Shown piece by piece: positions 51,382-63,355 of a stretch of DNA of 64,000 nt. The DNA comes from Chondrus crispus (lineage: Eukaryota; Rhodophyta; Florideophyceae; Gigartinales; Gigartinaceae), in the NCBI RefSeq assembly GCF_000350225.1, contig NW_005178551.1, forward strand, positions 301,451 through 365,450. The letters are read 5' to 3'. The notes under the pieces were generated by a model that searched no databases, was not told where the DNA came from, and was given only the letters and a program-made list of their open reading frames with translations. Positions within the stretch are counted from its first letter, which is position 1, and every line of letters begins with the position of its first letter. The translations under genes and the position numbers were made by a program.

Positions 51382-52053
51382 TGTAGCATAACCCCCCCTG
51401 GGGGACTCTCTTTAGATTAGATCACGATTGATTTAGTTACTTTAGAGGCCGACGCTCTACAGTACCACCGAGCGTGTCCACGTGCGCCCCACAGCACACG
51501 TGCATACGTGTACCCGGCGCGTACGAAGCGCGCACACACGGGTACCACGTGTACTGTCAGCACCGATGCTGACAGCGTACAATGCAGGCCGACCTGCACT
51601 ACAGTAGACCACTACAGTACCTCGGTACTGTAGTGTTATTATAGAGGTTTGTATATTAAATATGAGCGGACCGACGGCGGAGGGGAGAGGACAAGCACGA
51701 GCTTGTCCAGAACCTACGCCTTTGGTCAAGCTCGCCCCGCTTATTCTAGATCGGGTTGCCTACAATAGCCCGTATCTAGTTAGGAGCCGAGCGGGCAGGG
51801 GACGCGCGAGCACACGAGCGAGCCTAGATCCGCCTCCGCCCGTCAGCGCTGGTACGTAACCCAGCGCTGCCCCGGGGCGTCGAGGCGTGGATCGACCCGC
51901 CCGTGCGCGCGTCCCCGTCCGAACCCGCTCTACCACCACGCTACCCGGGCCCGCTTCCCGGTTCCGTTAGCTGGGGTTGCTTCCCTTCTCCGATCGGGGT
52001 CTCCGCAGGAACTGAGTATACACCCCCCCTCCGTTGGGGGTGTTTATACTACA
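51382..52053 (+). repeat. 5' LTR of gypsy element 2
   Basis: The LTR begins TGTAGCATAACC and ends TTTATACTACA. It contains a near-perfect hairpin CACTACAGTACC / GGTACTGTAGTG (about 51609-51634) just before a TATATTAAATAT stretch that may be its TATA region. Confidence 0.9.
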
Positions 52054-52130
52054 GTGGTCTCCCGACCTAGAAGATCCTGAAGATCATTCCGAGAAGGTAG
52101 TCGTTTTCCTCCGCGTCTCTACGCGTTGAG

Positions 52131-53990
52131 ATGAGTGAGGAGTACGGAGCCTCGATCCGCTCCGCACCGGCGGATATGCGGGCGGCCGCTATGCAAGTTC
52201 CATCAGCCCCGTTGGACGTCGGCGACGCAGGTCCTCGAGACCGCGAACCGTCGCCCCAGTCCTCCGAAGGACAAGCGGCGGCGATGTACGAACGCATCGT
52301 GGACTACATCGAGGAAGTCCGTACTTCCCTCCGAATCGACGTGATGGATGCCGTCTACTCGCGCTGCACGGACGAGCTCCGCTCCCCTCGGCGGAGCAAC
52401 TAGGTGCATTCGAGCACCTGACCGCTGAGTTAGAGTCCACGCGGCAGCGTGCCCGTGACCTGGAACGGACCATGGCCTAAAGACTACACGGCGCCCCAAC
52501 GAGAGGGCCCGGTGGTTCCGTACCTCCGACCGCTGTCGCCGCGAAAGGACAACGCCCGACTGGTGCCGTCACCAGTCGGGGCACAGGAGAACGAGGACCA
52601 ACGATGGACGCGCAAGCCGCGTCCGAGTCCCAAGCCCTGCCACATGCCCCCAGAAGCATGTGGCAGGCTGGACGGGTTCCGTACCGTACCGACCCGGGCC
52701 GTGGAGGAGCCGCTCGCGGATCCGGAGAACTTATGTTTCCCGTCGATCCTCGCTGGGGCGGCTACCCGCCAGTGGATCTCACCGCGCACCCCGGTCCAGT
52801 AGACGTCCGTATTCTACACGAATTCGTACCCGGACTAGCCCCTGCGACCCGGGCCGCAGTGGCTGAGACCGTCCAACCATTGTCCGGACAACAGAAGACA
52901 GACCGTCCAACGATCCGCCGCATCGCGAAGGCGGGAGGCACAACGTGCCGCGCCCGGCGCGGGTTGCCGCTGCCGGATCCGAAACCGGCAGCGAGGGGGA
53001 ATCGAACCCCGAGGCCGCATGCGACAAGTTCGCCTGCGGCATCCCTCCACATAGGAGAGGATGAGTGGCAGGCCGACCCTGTTCTCAATGCGCGAGGCCG
53101 CAAGCCCGTGGGAGGCCGACCTCCCACGCCAGCATCAACGAGATCGACTGGAAGATTTGCGATTGCGTTCGCGCACACCCCGAGGGTGACGAGTGGTACG
53201 GACCTCCGGGTCGCGGAGTTATACATCTCGAATCGAGATGGAGGAGTCGCCCCTCCTGGCGTGCCCCGCCTCACCGATGAGGAGGCACGCGAAGCGGCGA
53301 TCTTCGCCTCGGGAGATGGCAGCGCGTACGTGTGTTGGCTATGCCGTACGTACGGTCACGCCATGTACGCGTGCCAGTTCCTGTCCCCGGAACAACGAAT
53401 GTTCACGGCGTACAGGGACTACCACTGCCAGATAGAGACGCGCCCCGAATTGCGCAATCTCCTCCGGCAGTGGGCGGGCGAACCCGGCCCCCCGCGTCAA
53501 GGATTCTCGAACCATTCGGGTGGGAGCGCACGCTTCGCCCCACGAGGAGACCCTGGTGAGTCCGGTGGCGACCACCATCGGCGATGAACGCGAAGGCGCC
53601 CAAGCTTCCGTAAGCCCGGCGCGTGTGAACGAAAGCGAAGACACCCTGACCTCCGTAGGTCAGATGCCACGGACCGACCGTGAAGGCACCGAGGCTTCCG
53701 TAAGCCCCGTGCACAAGACGGAGCGTGAGGCGGGGGCCAATGCAATACGCCCCAAAGATCCCACCGATCGCCGTGTCGCCGAGGGGATCGCATATGCGCT
53801 ACACCTCACCGACTTGACCGATCAAGTCGGGGAGGCAGGAGCTGGCCGACCTAGCTCCGCAGAGAGGACACCGTCGACAAGGGAGGGATCGGCTCGAACG
53901 ACCCCCGGCCAAGTGCCCGCCGCCGACATCCAGCGCGCCGAAGACCCCGAAGCTGGCGCGCTCGACTCCCCGGTCTCCCCACCGCAGGAC
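52131..53990 (+). pseudogene. gag-like region of gypsy element 2
   Basis: The region encodes a capsid-like polyprotein segment ending with a zinc knuckle of form C-x2-C-x4-H-x4-C (CWLCRTYGHAMYAC, near 53333) followed by LSPEQRMFTAYRDY, a block often found after the knuckle in gypsy gag proteins. Position directly after the primer-binding site fits gag. The reading is not continuous. Confidence 0.7.
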
Positions 53991-54021
53991 GACCTTATGG
54001 CCCCTCTTACGATAGAGGAGA

Positions 54022-55497
54022 TTGCTGACGAGCAACGCGTGGATGACTTCTGCCAAACCGTTTTGGGCACGACAGTCAGAGTCGCGGGACTCCGCGTTCT
54101 TCGAGGACCACCAGGGGGTGCTCAAGCAGAGACACCCCTTCGACCCTGCTATCGTGCAGGTGGCGGTACCTCGGACGCTCCGCGCCAGGCTCCTTCGCCT
54201 GTGCCGCAACCCGGTCATCGCGGAGCACCCGGGCCAGAACCGTATGTACTACGCGCTCCGTCGCGAGTACTACTGGCCCCATCTGGCCGCAGATGTCGCC
54301 GCCACAGTGCGAGGTTGCCGAATCTGCGCGATGAACCGGGTCAAGCTGAGGAAACATCTCAACCGATTGAGATTGTTTCCAGCTACGGGGCCGCTCGAGA
54401 GCCTGGCCATCGACATCTTGGGGCCACTCCCCAAGACGCAATCAGGAAAACGGTTCCTGCTCGTGATCACGGACCGCTTTACCAAGCTGACGCAAGTCGT
54501 TGCGCTCCGCACGATAACGGCATACACCGTCGCAGTTGCGTTCTGCGAATCGTGGGTGTTTAAGTACGGCGTCCCGCACACGTTGCTGTCGGATAACGGA
54601 CCGCAGTTTAACGCCAAGTTCTTCCACAGCACGTGCCGTGTTCTGGGGATTACTAATATGTACACATCGGCGTACCATCCCCAGACGAACGGGCAAGTCG
54701 AGCGATACAACCGAACGATCGCTGCGATGCTACGCAACTACGTAGGCGAGCATCAAGATAACTGGGACGTGTACGTGGGGCCGCTTACGTATGCGTATAA
54801 CTCCCACGTACACCGCACAACCGGCACGAAGCCGTTCGAGCTTGTGCTCAGCAGGCCACCGCCGGAGTTCTCGCTTCGACGAGCTGACGGTGACGGGCCC
54901 CCTGCCGACAGAGGGAACGAACGCACCGAGTTCTTCAAGACCTTGGACTCGACAATCCAGAAGGCCTACGGGAGCTTGCGTCGGACGCCGGCTCGCTACA
55001 AGCGCGACTTCGATAAGCGCATACGCCGGATCAATTCGCGACTCCGTCCCGGAGAGTACGTATACCTCAACCCCACCGATGGGGGGAGGACATCGAACAA
55101 GCTCGCCTCCCCGGCGGTTAGACCCTACCGTGTCCTCGCGAACGACCGCCGAACCATCACGATCGATCGTGATGGGGTCACTGAGCGGGTCTCCGCAGAT
55201 CGCTGCGTGTACGCGCCACCGCCGACGGACGCGCCACGGGGGAGCACAACAACCCCAGCTGACCTTGCCGACAAGGTCAGAGAGGGAACCCAGTACGCTG
55301 TCGAGCGACTACTGAAGCACCGAGATATGGAAGACGGAACTATCGAGTTCCTCATCAAGTGGGCGGATTACGACACGCCCACCTGGACTGCGCGGACTCA
55401 CGTCTCGGAGGAGTTGGTGTCTCGTTACGCCCAACGCCTCCGGAGACGCACCGGCATGGACCTCAACTCAAACGTGAACGCGGACGTTCACGATTGA
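54022..55497 (+). pseudogene. Integrase and chromodomain of gypsy element 2
   Basis: A 491-codon stretch contains the integrase zinc-binding HHCC region (RREYYWPHLAADV, then CRICAMNR), the catalytic core (Asp in AIDILGPLPKT, Asp in LLSDNGPQFN, Glu in NGQVERYNRT) and a C-terminal chromodomain (QYAVERLLKHRD and EFLIKWADYDTPTW). This is the best preserved coding part of the element and is what places it with the chromoviruses. The first codons overlap an alternative frame, so the boundary with gag is unclear. Confidence 0.85.
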
Positions 55498-55499
55498 GG

Positions 55500-58481
55500 A
55501 GGGGGCCCTCAACCGCTCCTTCGCGGATTAAAACGTCAGGCTGCACGAGCATACCGGAAAGAGAGGCGTGGAAGGACAGCTGCCCTCATCGGAGGGTCAC
55601 GCGATCGGACGACGCCCGACGTCAAGACGTATTGACGGACAGAGCCAGTGCCAGAGGGCGCGACGACGCCGGCACGCAGCCACAAGTCAAGCCAACGAAC
55701 AGCTTCCGACGTCGCCGACAAGACGCGAGAGCGAAGACAGCTCGTACTGTCTTACGAAAACAAGACGAAAACAAGTCCTCTCGGATGATGAGGAGAGACC
55801 CTGACGAGACCGCGTAGTCTATCGTCAGGGAAGTCACCTCCCCATTGCGGTAATGGGTACACGGCTCGCCGTACCGATGGGAGACAGTAGCTTGTTACGA
55901 GAAGCGGAGCGACCGCGCCCGACTCCTCTACGAGGTAGGAGAGCCACGGTCGAAGAAGCAGTCGAGAAGTGGAGACGCGATAGTTTTCCCAGCTCCAATC
56001 GAGTACTGGAGACGAACCCCGACGCGCAAGTATTACATGAGCGCAGACCCCTTTCACGACCGCCGCCAGACACCGAAGTTGGCGCAAAAACGGACGGGAG
56101 CTGAGAGCACGAGCGCACGCCTGCGTGCGCGCTACAGGGAAGACGGGGGACCCCAGAGAACCGACACCGCGGCGCCCTAGTACGAAGAAGAAAAAAAGGC
56201 GGTCAACACGTGTACCGAGGAATGAGGGACAGAGGGCGACGAGGCCGCTTTGGGTTCCAAGACACACGCAAATTTCACACCAGATCCGTGAGCCGATGAG
56301 GAAAGCAGGAACCACGCCGGAACGAGAGCTGGTGCGAGAGCGGAGTGTGCGCGACGCTGCTGGAGGCGGACCTCCGGCGGCTGCTGGCGCTGGCGCTGAC
56401 GTGATGGGGCCGCACCACACGTCACGGACTGCGCTGTGATTTTTTGGCAAAAATACATTTTCGCGGGAAATGTTTTTTGGAAATGATTTTGGGCGATTTA
56501 ATCACGGTCAGGTGCAGCGCTGTACAGACAAGCGCATGCGCTACTGGCCGGTATCGAAAAGGTGCATGCACCTTTTGGTGTACTGTACTGTACGTGGATC
56601 CGCGCGCGTGGCACAGCCAATCGCCGACGCAACCAAGATTTTAATTTTTGAGGAAATTTTTGCATGTTCAGGACAGCGCACCAACCACGACTTGTGTTGG
56701 AAATTTTTCGCGGGAAAGGATTTTTTGCAATTTTTTCGGTGATCTGATCAAGAGCTGGGGCTGTCGCGTGCGTGCAGCGGTGAACAGACACGCGCCGCGC
56801 GCGTCGTAGACGCAACACGTGATGCGGACGGACGGACAGCGAGGTGTACAGTACGGGCCGCGCGCCGTCGCTGCTGTCCGCGCCGATCCGCGCGCGCCGA
56901 TGCACGCGAGTCCATCTGCGCAGACCTCCCCGGCACTGGAGTGCGGCATCACCGCATCGCTGCGCACCTACGTGGAATCGCCTACGACGCTGGAATTGCC
57001 GCTGCCGCGCGCTGTACCCTCGCCGCCGACGGCGAGGGGCGCCAAGCAGAAGAGCCTCCGCCGCGCGCCGCGCCCTCGCAGCGGACAGCGAGGGACGCCG
57101 AGGAAGAGCCACTACCGCGTGCTGTGCCCTCGCCGCCGACGGCGAGGGGCACCAAGGAAGACCTACAAGCAAGGCGAGAGCGCCTACCGCACTACGCACA
57201 CGGCCGATGCCGTACGGCGCGCCCCCGGCGGCAGCGCACCAGTCCCTCGCCGACAGACGGCGAGGAAGACCAAGTATGAGAGCATTTCCTGCGGGTTCGT
57301 TCCCCCGCCACGTACGTCAAGGGACACGAACGAAAAGTCCTATGTCGAGCGCGGTGTCCTCGCCGCCGACGGCGAGGAACCCAGGGACGATATATAAGCT
57401 AGTCGGACCCGCCGGGGGCGCCGCTCCCACGGCCGATGCCGTACGACGAACCCACGTGGCCGCGCTCTGACGATCCCCTACGCTCGACAGCAAGGCGGGC
57501 CGGACGAGACGGGAACGACTTCCCAACACGGAGGGAGGTCGGGGGTAAGAAGACTCTCCCCAGTAACCCGCCGACAACTCGAGGGATCAGTGTGAACTAG
57601 GAACGCGGCGCGAGCGACCTTCCGAAAGGTTCGCGATCGTCGACGGGACGAAACCGACGAAGGCGGGCGCATGCTCGTACACGCATGCTCGTCATCCGCC
57701 ACCCCACCTCACGACGATGTCGGTAAATGAGAAGAGGGGAGCGACCTCCCCGACTGATCGCCCTCGACGGTCAGGTATCAGGACCTCGCCGCCGACGGCG
57801 AGACGTACCAAGTATAAGAGCAGCCCCGCGCGGTTCCCTCGACATCGACGGCGAGGGGCCCCCGAGAAGGACGACGGTCGCACGCCCTGCCTCGCCGCCG
57901 ACGGCGAGGAGTACAAAAGGTAAGGGCATCGCCCGCACCGATCATCGACGCAGATCCACGCGCAGGTTAGCCGCCTGGGGGAACAAAAAAAACAGAAGGT
58001 AGCGGCGCCGGCGCGCCACCGATATCGGCGACGACTACCAACGCACGCCCATTCCCCATGCCCGTCCGAAGACCGTGGTCGTTCCGCATGGCGCTGCGCC
58101 TGGATCACCAGAGGGCGACGAACCCCCTACAGCGGCAGTCGCCGCGCTCGACGCGCGGGCGAGCGGGCAAGAACCCATACGCCTTGGCGCGTGTTGACAC
58201 CGCGCGACGCGGCTGGGACCAGAGTACAGGAGGAAGAGGACGAGCGCACCACAGGCAGGGAAGGCGACCTCGCTGGAGTCGAGACGGAGAGGAGGAACAA
58301 TCGGCGGAAGGAATGCGAGCGGGGAGAGAAGGTAAGGAACGATGCGCCCGACACGCGAGGAAGTGAGAGACGGACGCAGGCGAGAGACTATGGGAAAAAT
58401 GGGGGTCGAGACGGAGAGGAAAACACGAGCCACCCTACAAACACATGTGAACGAGGACGTTCACACTTGTGGGGGGGGCCG
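55500..58481. other. 3' non-coding region of gypsy element 2
   Basis: Nearly 3 kb lie between the chromodomain stop and the 3' LTR without recognisable genes. It has an AT-rich block around 56435-56515 (with CATTTTCGCGGGAAATG) that is homologous to the block at 9590-9665 in element 1. It also carries a scattered set of hairpins at about 57005-57910. Confidence 0.6.
57005..57910. repeat. Hairpin repeats of gypsy element 2
   Basis: About eight short inverted repeats of the form CCTCGCCG-loop-CGGCGAGG occur, for example near 57008, 57125, 57358 and 57787. They use the same stem as the arrays in element 1 but are fewer and less regularly spaced. Confidence 0.75.
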
Positions 58482-59153
58482 TGTAGCATAACCCCCCCTG
58501 GGGGACTCTCTTTAGATTAGATCACGATTGATTTAGTTACTTTAGAGGCCGACGCTCTACAGTACCACCGAGCGTGTCCACGTGCGCCCCACAGCACACG
58601 TGCATACGTGTACCCGGCGCGTACGAAGCGCGCACACACGGGTACCACGTGTACTGTCAGCACCGATGCTGACAGCGTACAGTGCAGGCCGACCTGCACT
58701 ACAGTAGACCACTACAGTACCTCGGTACTGTAGTGTTATTATAGAGGTTTGTATATTAAATATGAGCGGACCGACGGCGGAGGGGAGAGGACAAGCACGA
58801 GCTTGTCCAGAACCTACGCCTTTGGTCAAGCTCGCCCCGCTTATTCTAGATCGGGTTGCCTACAATAGCCCGTATCTAGTTAGGAGCCGAGCGGGCAGGG
58901 GACGCGCGAGCACACGTGCGAGCCTAGATCCGCCTCCGCCCGTCAGCGCTGGTACGTAACCCAGCGCTGCCCCGGGGCGTCGAGGCGTGGATCGACCCGC
59001 CCGTGCGCGCGTCCCCGTCCGAACCCGCTCTACCACCACGCTACCCGGGCCCGCTTCCCGGTTCCGTTAGCTGGGGTTGCTTCCCTTCTCCGATCGGGGT
59101 CTCCGCAGGAACTGAGTATACACCCCCCCTCCGTTGGGGGTGTTTATACTACA
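58482..59153 (+). repeat. 3' LTR of gypsy element 2
   Basis: This is the partner of 51382-52053, with two visible differences over 672 bp. Confidence 0.9.
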
Positions 59154-59158
59154 AGGTA

Positions 59159-60136
59159 TAGGCCGGAGACATATCCTGTCTGCCCATATGAGGAGCTACC
59201 TTGACTGGCATAGGAGAAAGCGAGGTAGGAAGGATTCAAGAGGGACGACGGCGTGCGGAATGAGAGGATCGGCGAAAGCGCTTTGATCTCAGCATGCAGC
59301 TTGTTCCCATTTATGAGGTCGGCCACATTCAAGCGCCCAACAGCTTGCCGAAGGTAGCTGGCGGCGAAAGCCGCTTGTGGTAGAATGCCGTGTCCGAGGA
59401 AGTTGAGACTTCCAGGAAGAGCTTGATACGCTGTCAACTCTGAAGCTGTGCACTTGTCTTGGTTCTGTCTTCTCCTTTCCTTTGACACTTCGATTGGAAG
59501 AATTTTGTCCACGTACTCCTGCATGTTAATGCTCACCGAGCCACAAGGCTCTTGGTGGATATGAAGACGATTGAAAACCAAGTCCTTATTCGCAACGTAG
59601 CGTCCGACAATGAACCTGCGGAATATGGCTTTGTGAAATTGGTGAATGAGGAGAAGGACACCAACAACAAGGAAGTCATCGACAACCTTTGCCACAAGGA
59701 GGTCCATCGATCGCGCGGGATTGTATTTGACAAAGAGTTGGAGAAGACCCGGTACTTGTACGAATCTTTGAGTGGACATCCATTCTTTGGCAACGAGTTG
59801 CCATAGGCGTCCGGATTCGACAATCCCGTATGCAGGCTTGAGGATCTTCCAGACTGTGCGGGCGCACGAGGCCCAACCTTTAGGCGGCCTGACCCATATG
59901 TCTCTGGGAAATGGACCAGCCTGCAAGTAAGCTTCCTTGATTTCGATTGAGGCAATTGAGAAGGACATTATCGCCGCAAGGGATAGCACGATTCTAATGA
60001 TTGGGAACAGAGCTGTAGCAGAGTCCTTGCGGACAAACTCCTTGTCTCGATCCCTATTCCCGTGTGGGACAAGGCGACACTTCAGCTTCAGCTTTCCTCC
60101 TTCTCCGTCGGTCTTTGTGGTATAAACCCGTGCCAC
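59159..60136 (-). pseudogene. Copia reverse transcriptase region
   Basis: A 326-codon stretch shows the copia RT pattern: KLKCRLVPHGNRD at its front, IASIEIKEAYLQAGPF (motif A region) and KVVDDFLVVG (motif C, DD). It is followed by the connection to RNase H (ELTAYQALPGSLNFLGHG). It reads open in this segment. Confidence 0.8.
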
Positions 60137-60723
60137 TGTAGTACCCTTTTCGCGCTACTCGTGTACACGTGTATCTAGATAACTCAAGTACCCCGACGTA
60201 CAGTACCAAGCCCATTTACACCAGCCTTGCTCGCTTTCGACACGCGCACACGTGGACCTACTACCGCGCTTGTACACGTGTGTATTATAACGCGACCTCG
60301 TGAGCTCTAGCTGTTACATCTCGACCGCGATCTAGTACAGCATATAGTGTCGTTGGCGCTTGCGCCGGGTGGGTTTGGGGACAAGTAACCAAGGACCAAG
60401 GACGCGACTCTCGTTCTCGGATTTGCGCGGTACTAACTAACTTCTTCTCGTTCACGCTCTCTCGTTCTCCTCGCTCGCGCCCTAGGACTCTCGTGGCCAC
60501 GTCGCGTGTTGCCTCCCTGCTGGCGCGCGTGGTTCGCTGGCCGTGTGTTACCCCCGCTGGGTCGAGAGCACCGCGTCGTTCGCTTCTAGTCTCCGTGGTT
60601 CGCGAGCACACCCAGGTTCTACAGTCGCCCGAAAGCCTCTACCACTTCCCCCTAGCTACCTAGTACACGACCGCACGAACGACCCTTGTTTTAGCACGTG
60701 ACCACGTTTCGCGTTCCACTACA
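60137..60723. repeat. Solo LTR candidate inside the copia element
   Basis: The 587-bp block begins TGTAGTACCC and ends CCACTACA, the inverted ends expected of an LTR, and it interrupts the copia coding region. No matching 5-bp duplication was found, so it may have formed by recombination between different copies or its ends may be misplaced. It is not closely similar to the other LTRs here. Confidence 0.5.
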
Positions 60724-60845
60724 GTCTTGATTTGAAAGAAGTGGTGGGAGGAAATCACATTGGCATTTCGTGGAAGTTCCCCATACGGAACTTCTTTGTA
60801 CGCCTCGGCTTGTGCGTAGTTCTCTTTCCCTTCGGCTATGGCCTG

Positions 60846-61584
60846 TGTAGTATAACCCCCCCTTGGGGCTTTTTAGTTGGATTGGATCAACAACAGGATC
60901 CCCTACTGTAGAGCTCGACGCTCTACAGTACAACCGCGCGTGTCCACGTGTACACCACGGGGACCAGGGACACGCGCATACACGTGCACACGTGTACCAC
61001 GCGCGAACGAAGCGCGCACGCACCACGGGTGATACGTGTACTGTCAGCCTCGACATAGCTGACAGTATTACAGTGCAGACCGACCTGCACTACAGTAGCC
61101 CACTACAGTACCTCGGTACACAAAACAATCTATCATAACCCTACAGTACCGAGGTACTGTAGGGTTATGATAGATTGTTTTGTATATTAAATATGGAGCG
61201 GACCGGCGGCGGTGGAGGGGGACAAGCACGGACTTGTCACCCACCGACCGTCAAGGTCCGACTTCTCGCTTATTCTAAGGTGACGCTCGCTAATTACCTT
61301 AGAGGCGGCACCGAGCGCGGGTTGAGGACGCACGCGGTACGCCCACGAGCCGGCTCCGCCTCCGCCCATCGGTACTGGATCGTTACCAAGTACCGCGCCG
61401 GGGCGTCGAGGCGTCGAACCGCTCGCGCGTACAGGCGTCCTCCCCGTTCCCGCTCTACCACGCTACTCGGGCTCGCTGCCCGGTGCCGTTAGCTAGTGTC
61501 CTGCTTCATCCCCGTCTTCCGGATCGGACGGGGTCTCGGTCGAACTGTGCATACACCCCTCTCGCTGTGGGTGTTTATGCTACG
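60846..61584 (+). repeat. Solo LTR, gypsy family, with target duplication
   Basis: The 739-bp block begins TGTAGTATAACCCC and ends TTTATGCTACG. It is flanked by GCCTG at 60841-60845 and 61585-61589. Its order of motifs parallels the 672-bp LTR of element 2, so it belongs to the same family but is more diverged. No internal region is present: a solo LTR left by recombination. Confidence 0.8.
61120..61183. repeat. Perfect 31-bp inverted repeat in the solo LTR
   Basis: The arms 61120-61150 and 61153-61183 are exact complements around a 2-base GA loop, directly upstream of TATATTAAATAT. The homologous place in the other LTRs has a 12-bp stem. Confidence 0.95.
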
Positions 61585-63355
61585 GCCTGGTCGACGATCC
61601 CTCGCGGAGCAAATCGGAGTTTGAATTCAGAGGTGGGCTTATTCCCAACTACCTCTTGAATTTGTTGAAGGACCTTTTGCTTCGACGATGCAAGGTGGAA
61701 ATGCAGATTCGAAGGAGCTAGAACTGCAGCGTTTCTTATGTCTTTCTCCGGCTGTGGAGGCTCGTGTGTTGAGTTTAAATCGAGACTCCTGGTTGGAGGT
61801 GAGACTGGATCCGTGTTCCAAACAAGGAGTTGCAGCGATTGACGGACTTTGGATTGACGTCGAGTGGAGGGTTGTTCAACCTCGTCGGCTTCGAGGATGC
61901 TAGTAAGCTCCTTGATGTCGGGTGGGTCGCCCACAGCGCCTCTTCTTCCCTGAACTCAGAGATGTCCTTCGGATCGCCGGGGGGCTCCAAGTCGGGGGGG
62001 CTGGCTTGATTTGCTGCTTCTCCCCGGCTTGCAGAAGCTTCCAGTCTGTTTGGTGGCAACACGTCATCCAAATTCCGCACATCTTCTAACTCCGAGAAGA
62101 GCGGGGGAGGTGCCGATGTTGGAGGGAACATGCCTTCTTCAAAGTTCTCATCAATGACGGAGTATGACCGCGGGAATACGAAGTCCATGCCATCCAACTC
62201 AGCCAGTAGGGGAGCGGACGGGGCTTTCCGGACATCCTCATATACCGCCCTTATAGGCTTGCCAATATGGTCTTGTCGCCTTGAAAGGACAACGAAGTGA
62301 GACTTTGGGTTGCGCACGTAGGGGTGTTCCCACGATCCAAACTTGGGACCTCGCTTGAAGTAATACACGGGGTCACCACGTGATAGCTGGTCAGCCTGAA
62401 CCACTTGTAGAGATCGGGACCTATCGAGAAGCCTCAAAGCTCTTCGTGCCACTTGCTCGTTATGCGCAGTGATAAGATCAGCACCCAGCTTTGCTTGGGG
62501 AAGACCAACAAGCGACGGAGGGTAACCCCGAGTCATCTCGAAGCTGCTTAGTGTCTTGCTTTCGTATAGAATGTTGCTGAGGAACACGGCACGTGAGACC
62601 ACGTCTTTCCTTTTGACCGAGTCGACAACACACGCCGAAGAGTTTGACGCATGCTTCAGCAGACGTTGGATCAGCACACGGACAACGGCATTCTTCCTTT
62701 CCACAACTCCGAGTTTGTTATGACGTCGGGCTGGACAGGGTTCAAAACGTATTGCGAGATACCTTAGGGCGTCGGAAAAACGGGAGTTGAAGAACTCGAT
62801 GTCTTCCGATATAATTGACGGTGCACCGTGAAAGTTTATCCATGCGACTTCCAACTGCCGAGCTGCTTCGTCCATCTCACGGGTCCGCATCAGGGATGTT
62901 ACTGAATACCCCGTATGGAAATCCACCATGTGCAAGATGGGGGCTTCCTCAAACTCCGCACAGAAAAAGAAGTCAAGTTGGACATGGTTGTTGAACGAGG
63001 TGAGTATTTTCCCAAAGGATATCCTCCGCGATTGGAGCGGGCGGCCTTTTTCCTTGCAGCTAGTGCACTTCTCTACGGCTCTCTGAAGTGCTTGTTGTAG
63101 CACAGGAGTCATCACACCTCCTCGACGGCACAGCGTCACCATTTCTTGAAAAGCAAGGTTTGAATATCCATGAAGCTTGTTGGCGAAACGACTGGCGATT
63201 CTGCCATATCGAAACCTTGCCTTCATGGTTACTGCTGGTGGGATGCTGGACGCATAGAGACTTCGGTGGAGAAGAACGTCACAAAGGAGGACGTTTTGGA
63301 GTCCAAAATTTGGACGGTACGACTGGAAGGAATGTGCGAACCGTATCTGGGTCAC
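61585..63355 (-). pseudogene. Copia integrase region
   Basis: The segment contains a zinc-binding Cys pair (KCTSCKEKGRPL), a core with VQLDFFFC, IISEDIEFFNSRFSD and LGVVERKNAVV (Asp, Asp, Glu), and a long hydrophilic C-terminal extension rich in Pro and acidic residues. It stays open over more than 500 codons. The left end is cut by the solo LTR at 60846-61584. Confidence 0.8.

Larger units (their letters stand above)
51382..59153 (+). mobile_element. Ty3/gypsy chromovirus-type LTR element, insertion 2
   Basis: Two 672-bp LTRs (51382-52053 and 58482-59153) are flanked by the 5-bp duplication AGGTA (51377-51381 and 59154-59158). Only two differences between the LTRs were seen by eye, so insertion looks recent. 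A primer-binding-like TGGTCTCCCGACC starts at 52055 and a G-rich tract precedes the right LTR. Gag, an integrase and a chromodomain are recognisable, but I find no protease, reverse transcriptase or RNase H, which suggests a non-autonomous copy with few breaks elsewhere. It is of the same family as insertion 1: LTR start, gag, chromodomain and an AT-rich block (56435-56515) correspond. It sits inside the copia RNase H region. Confidence 0.88.
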
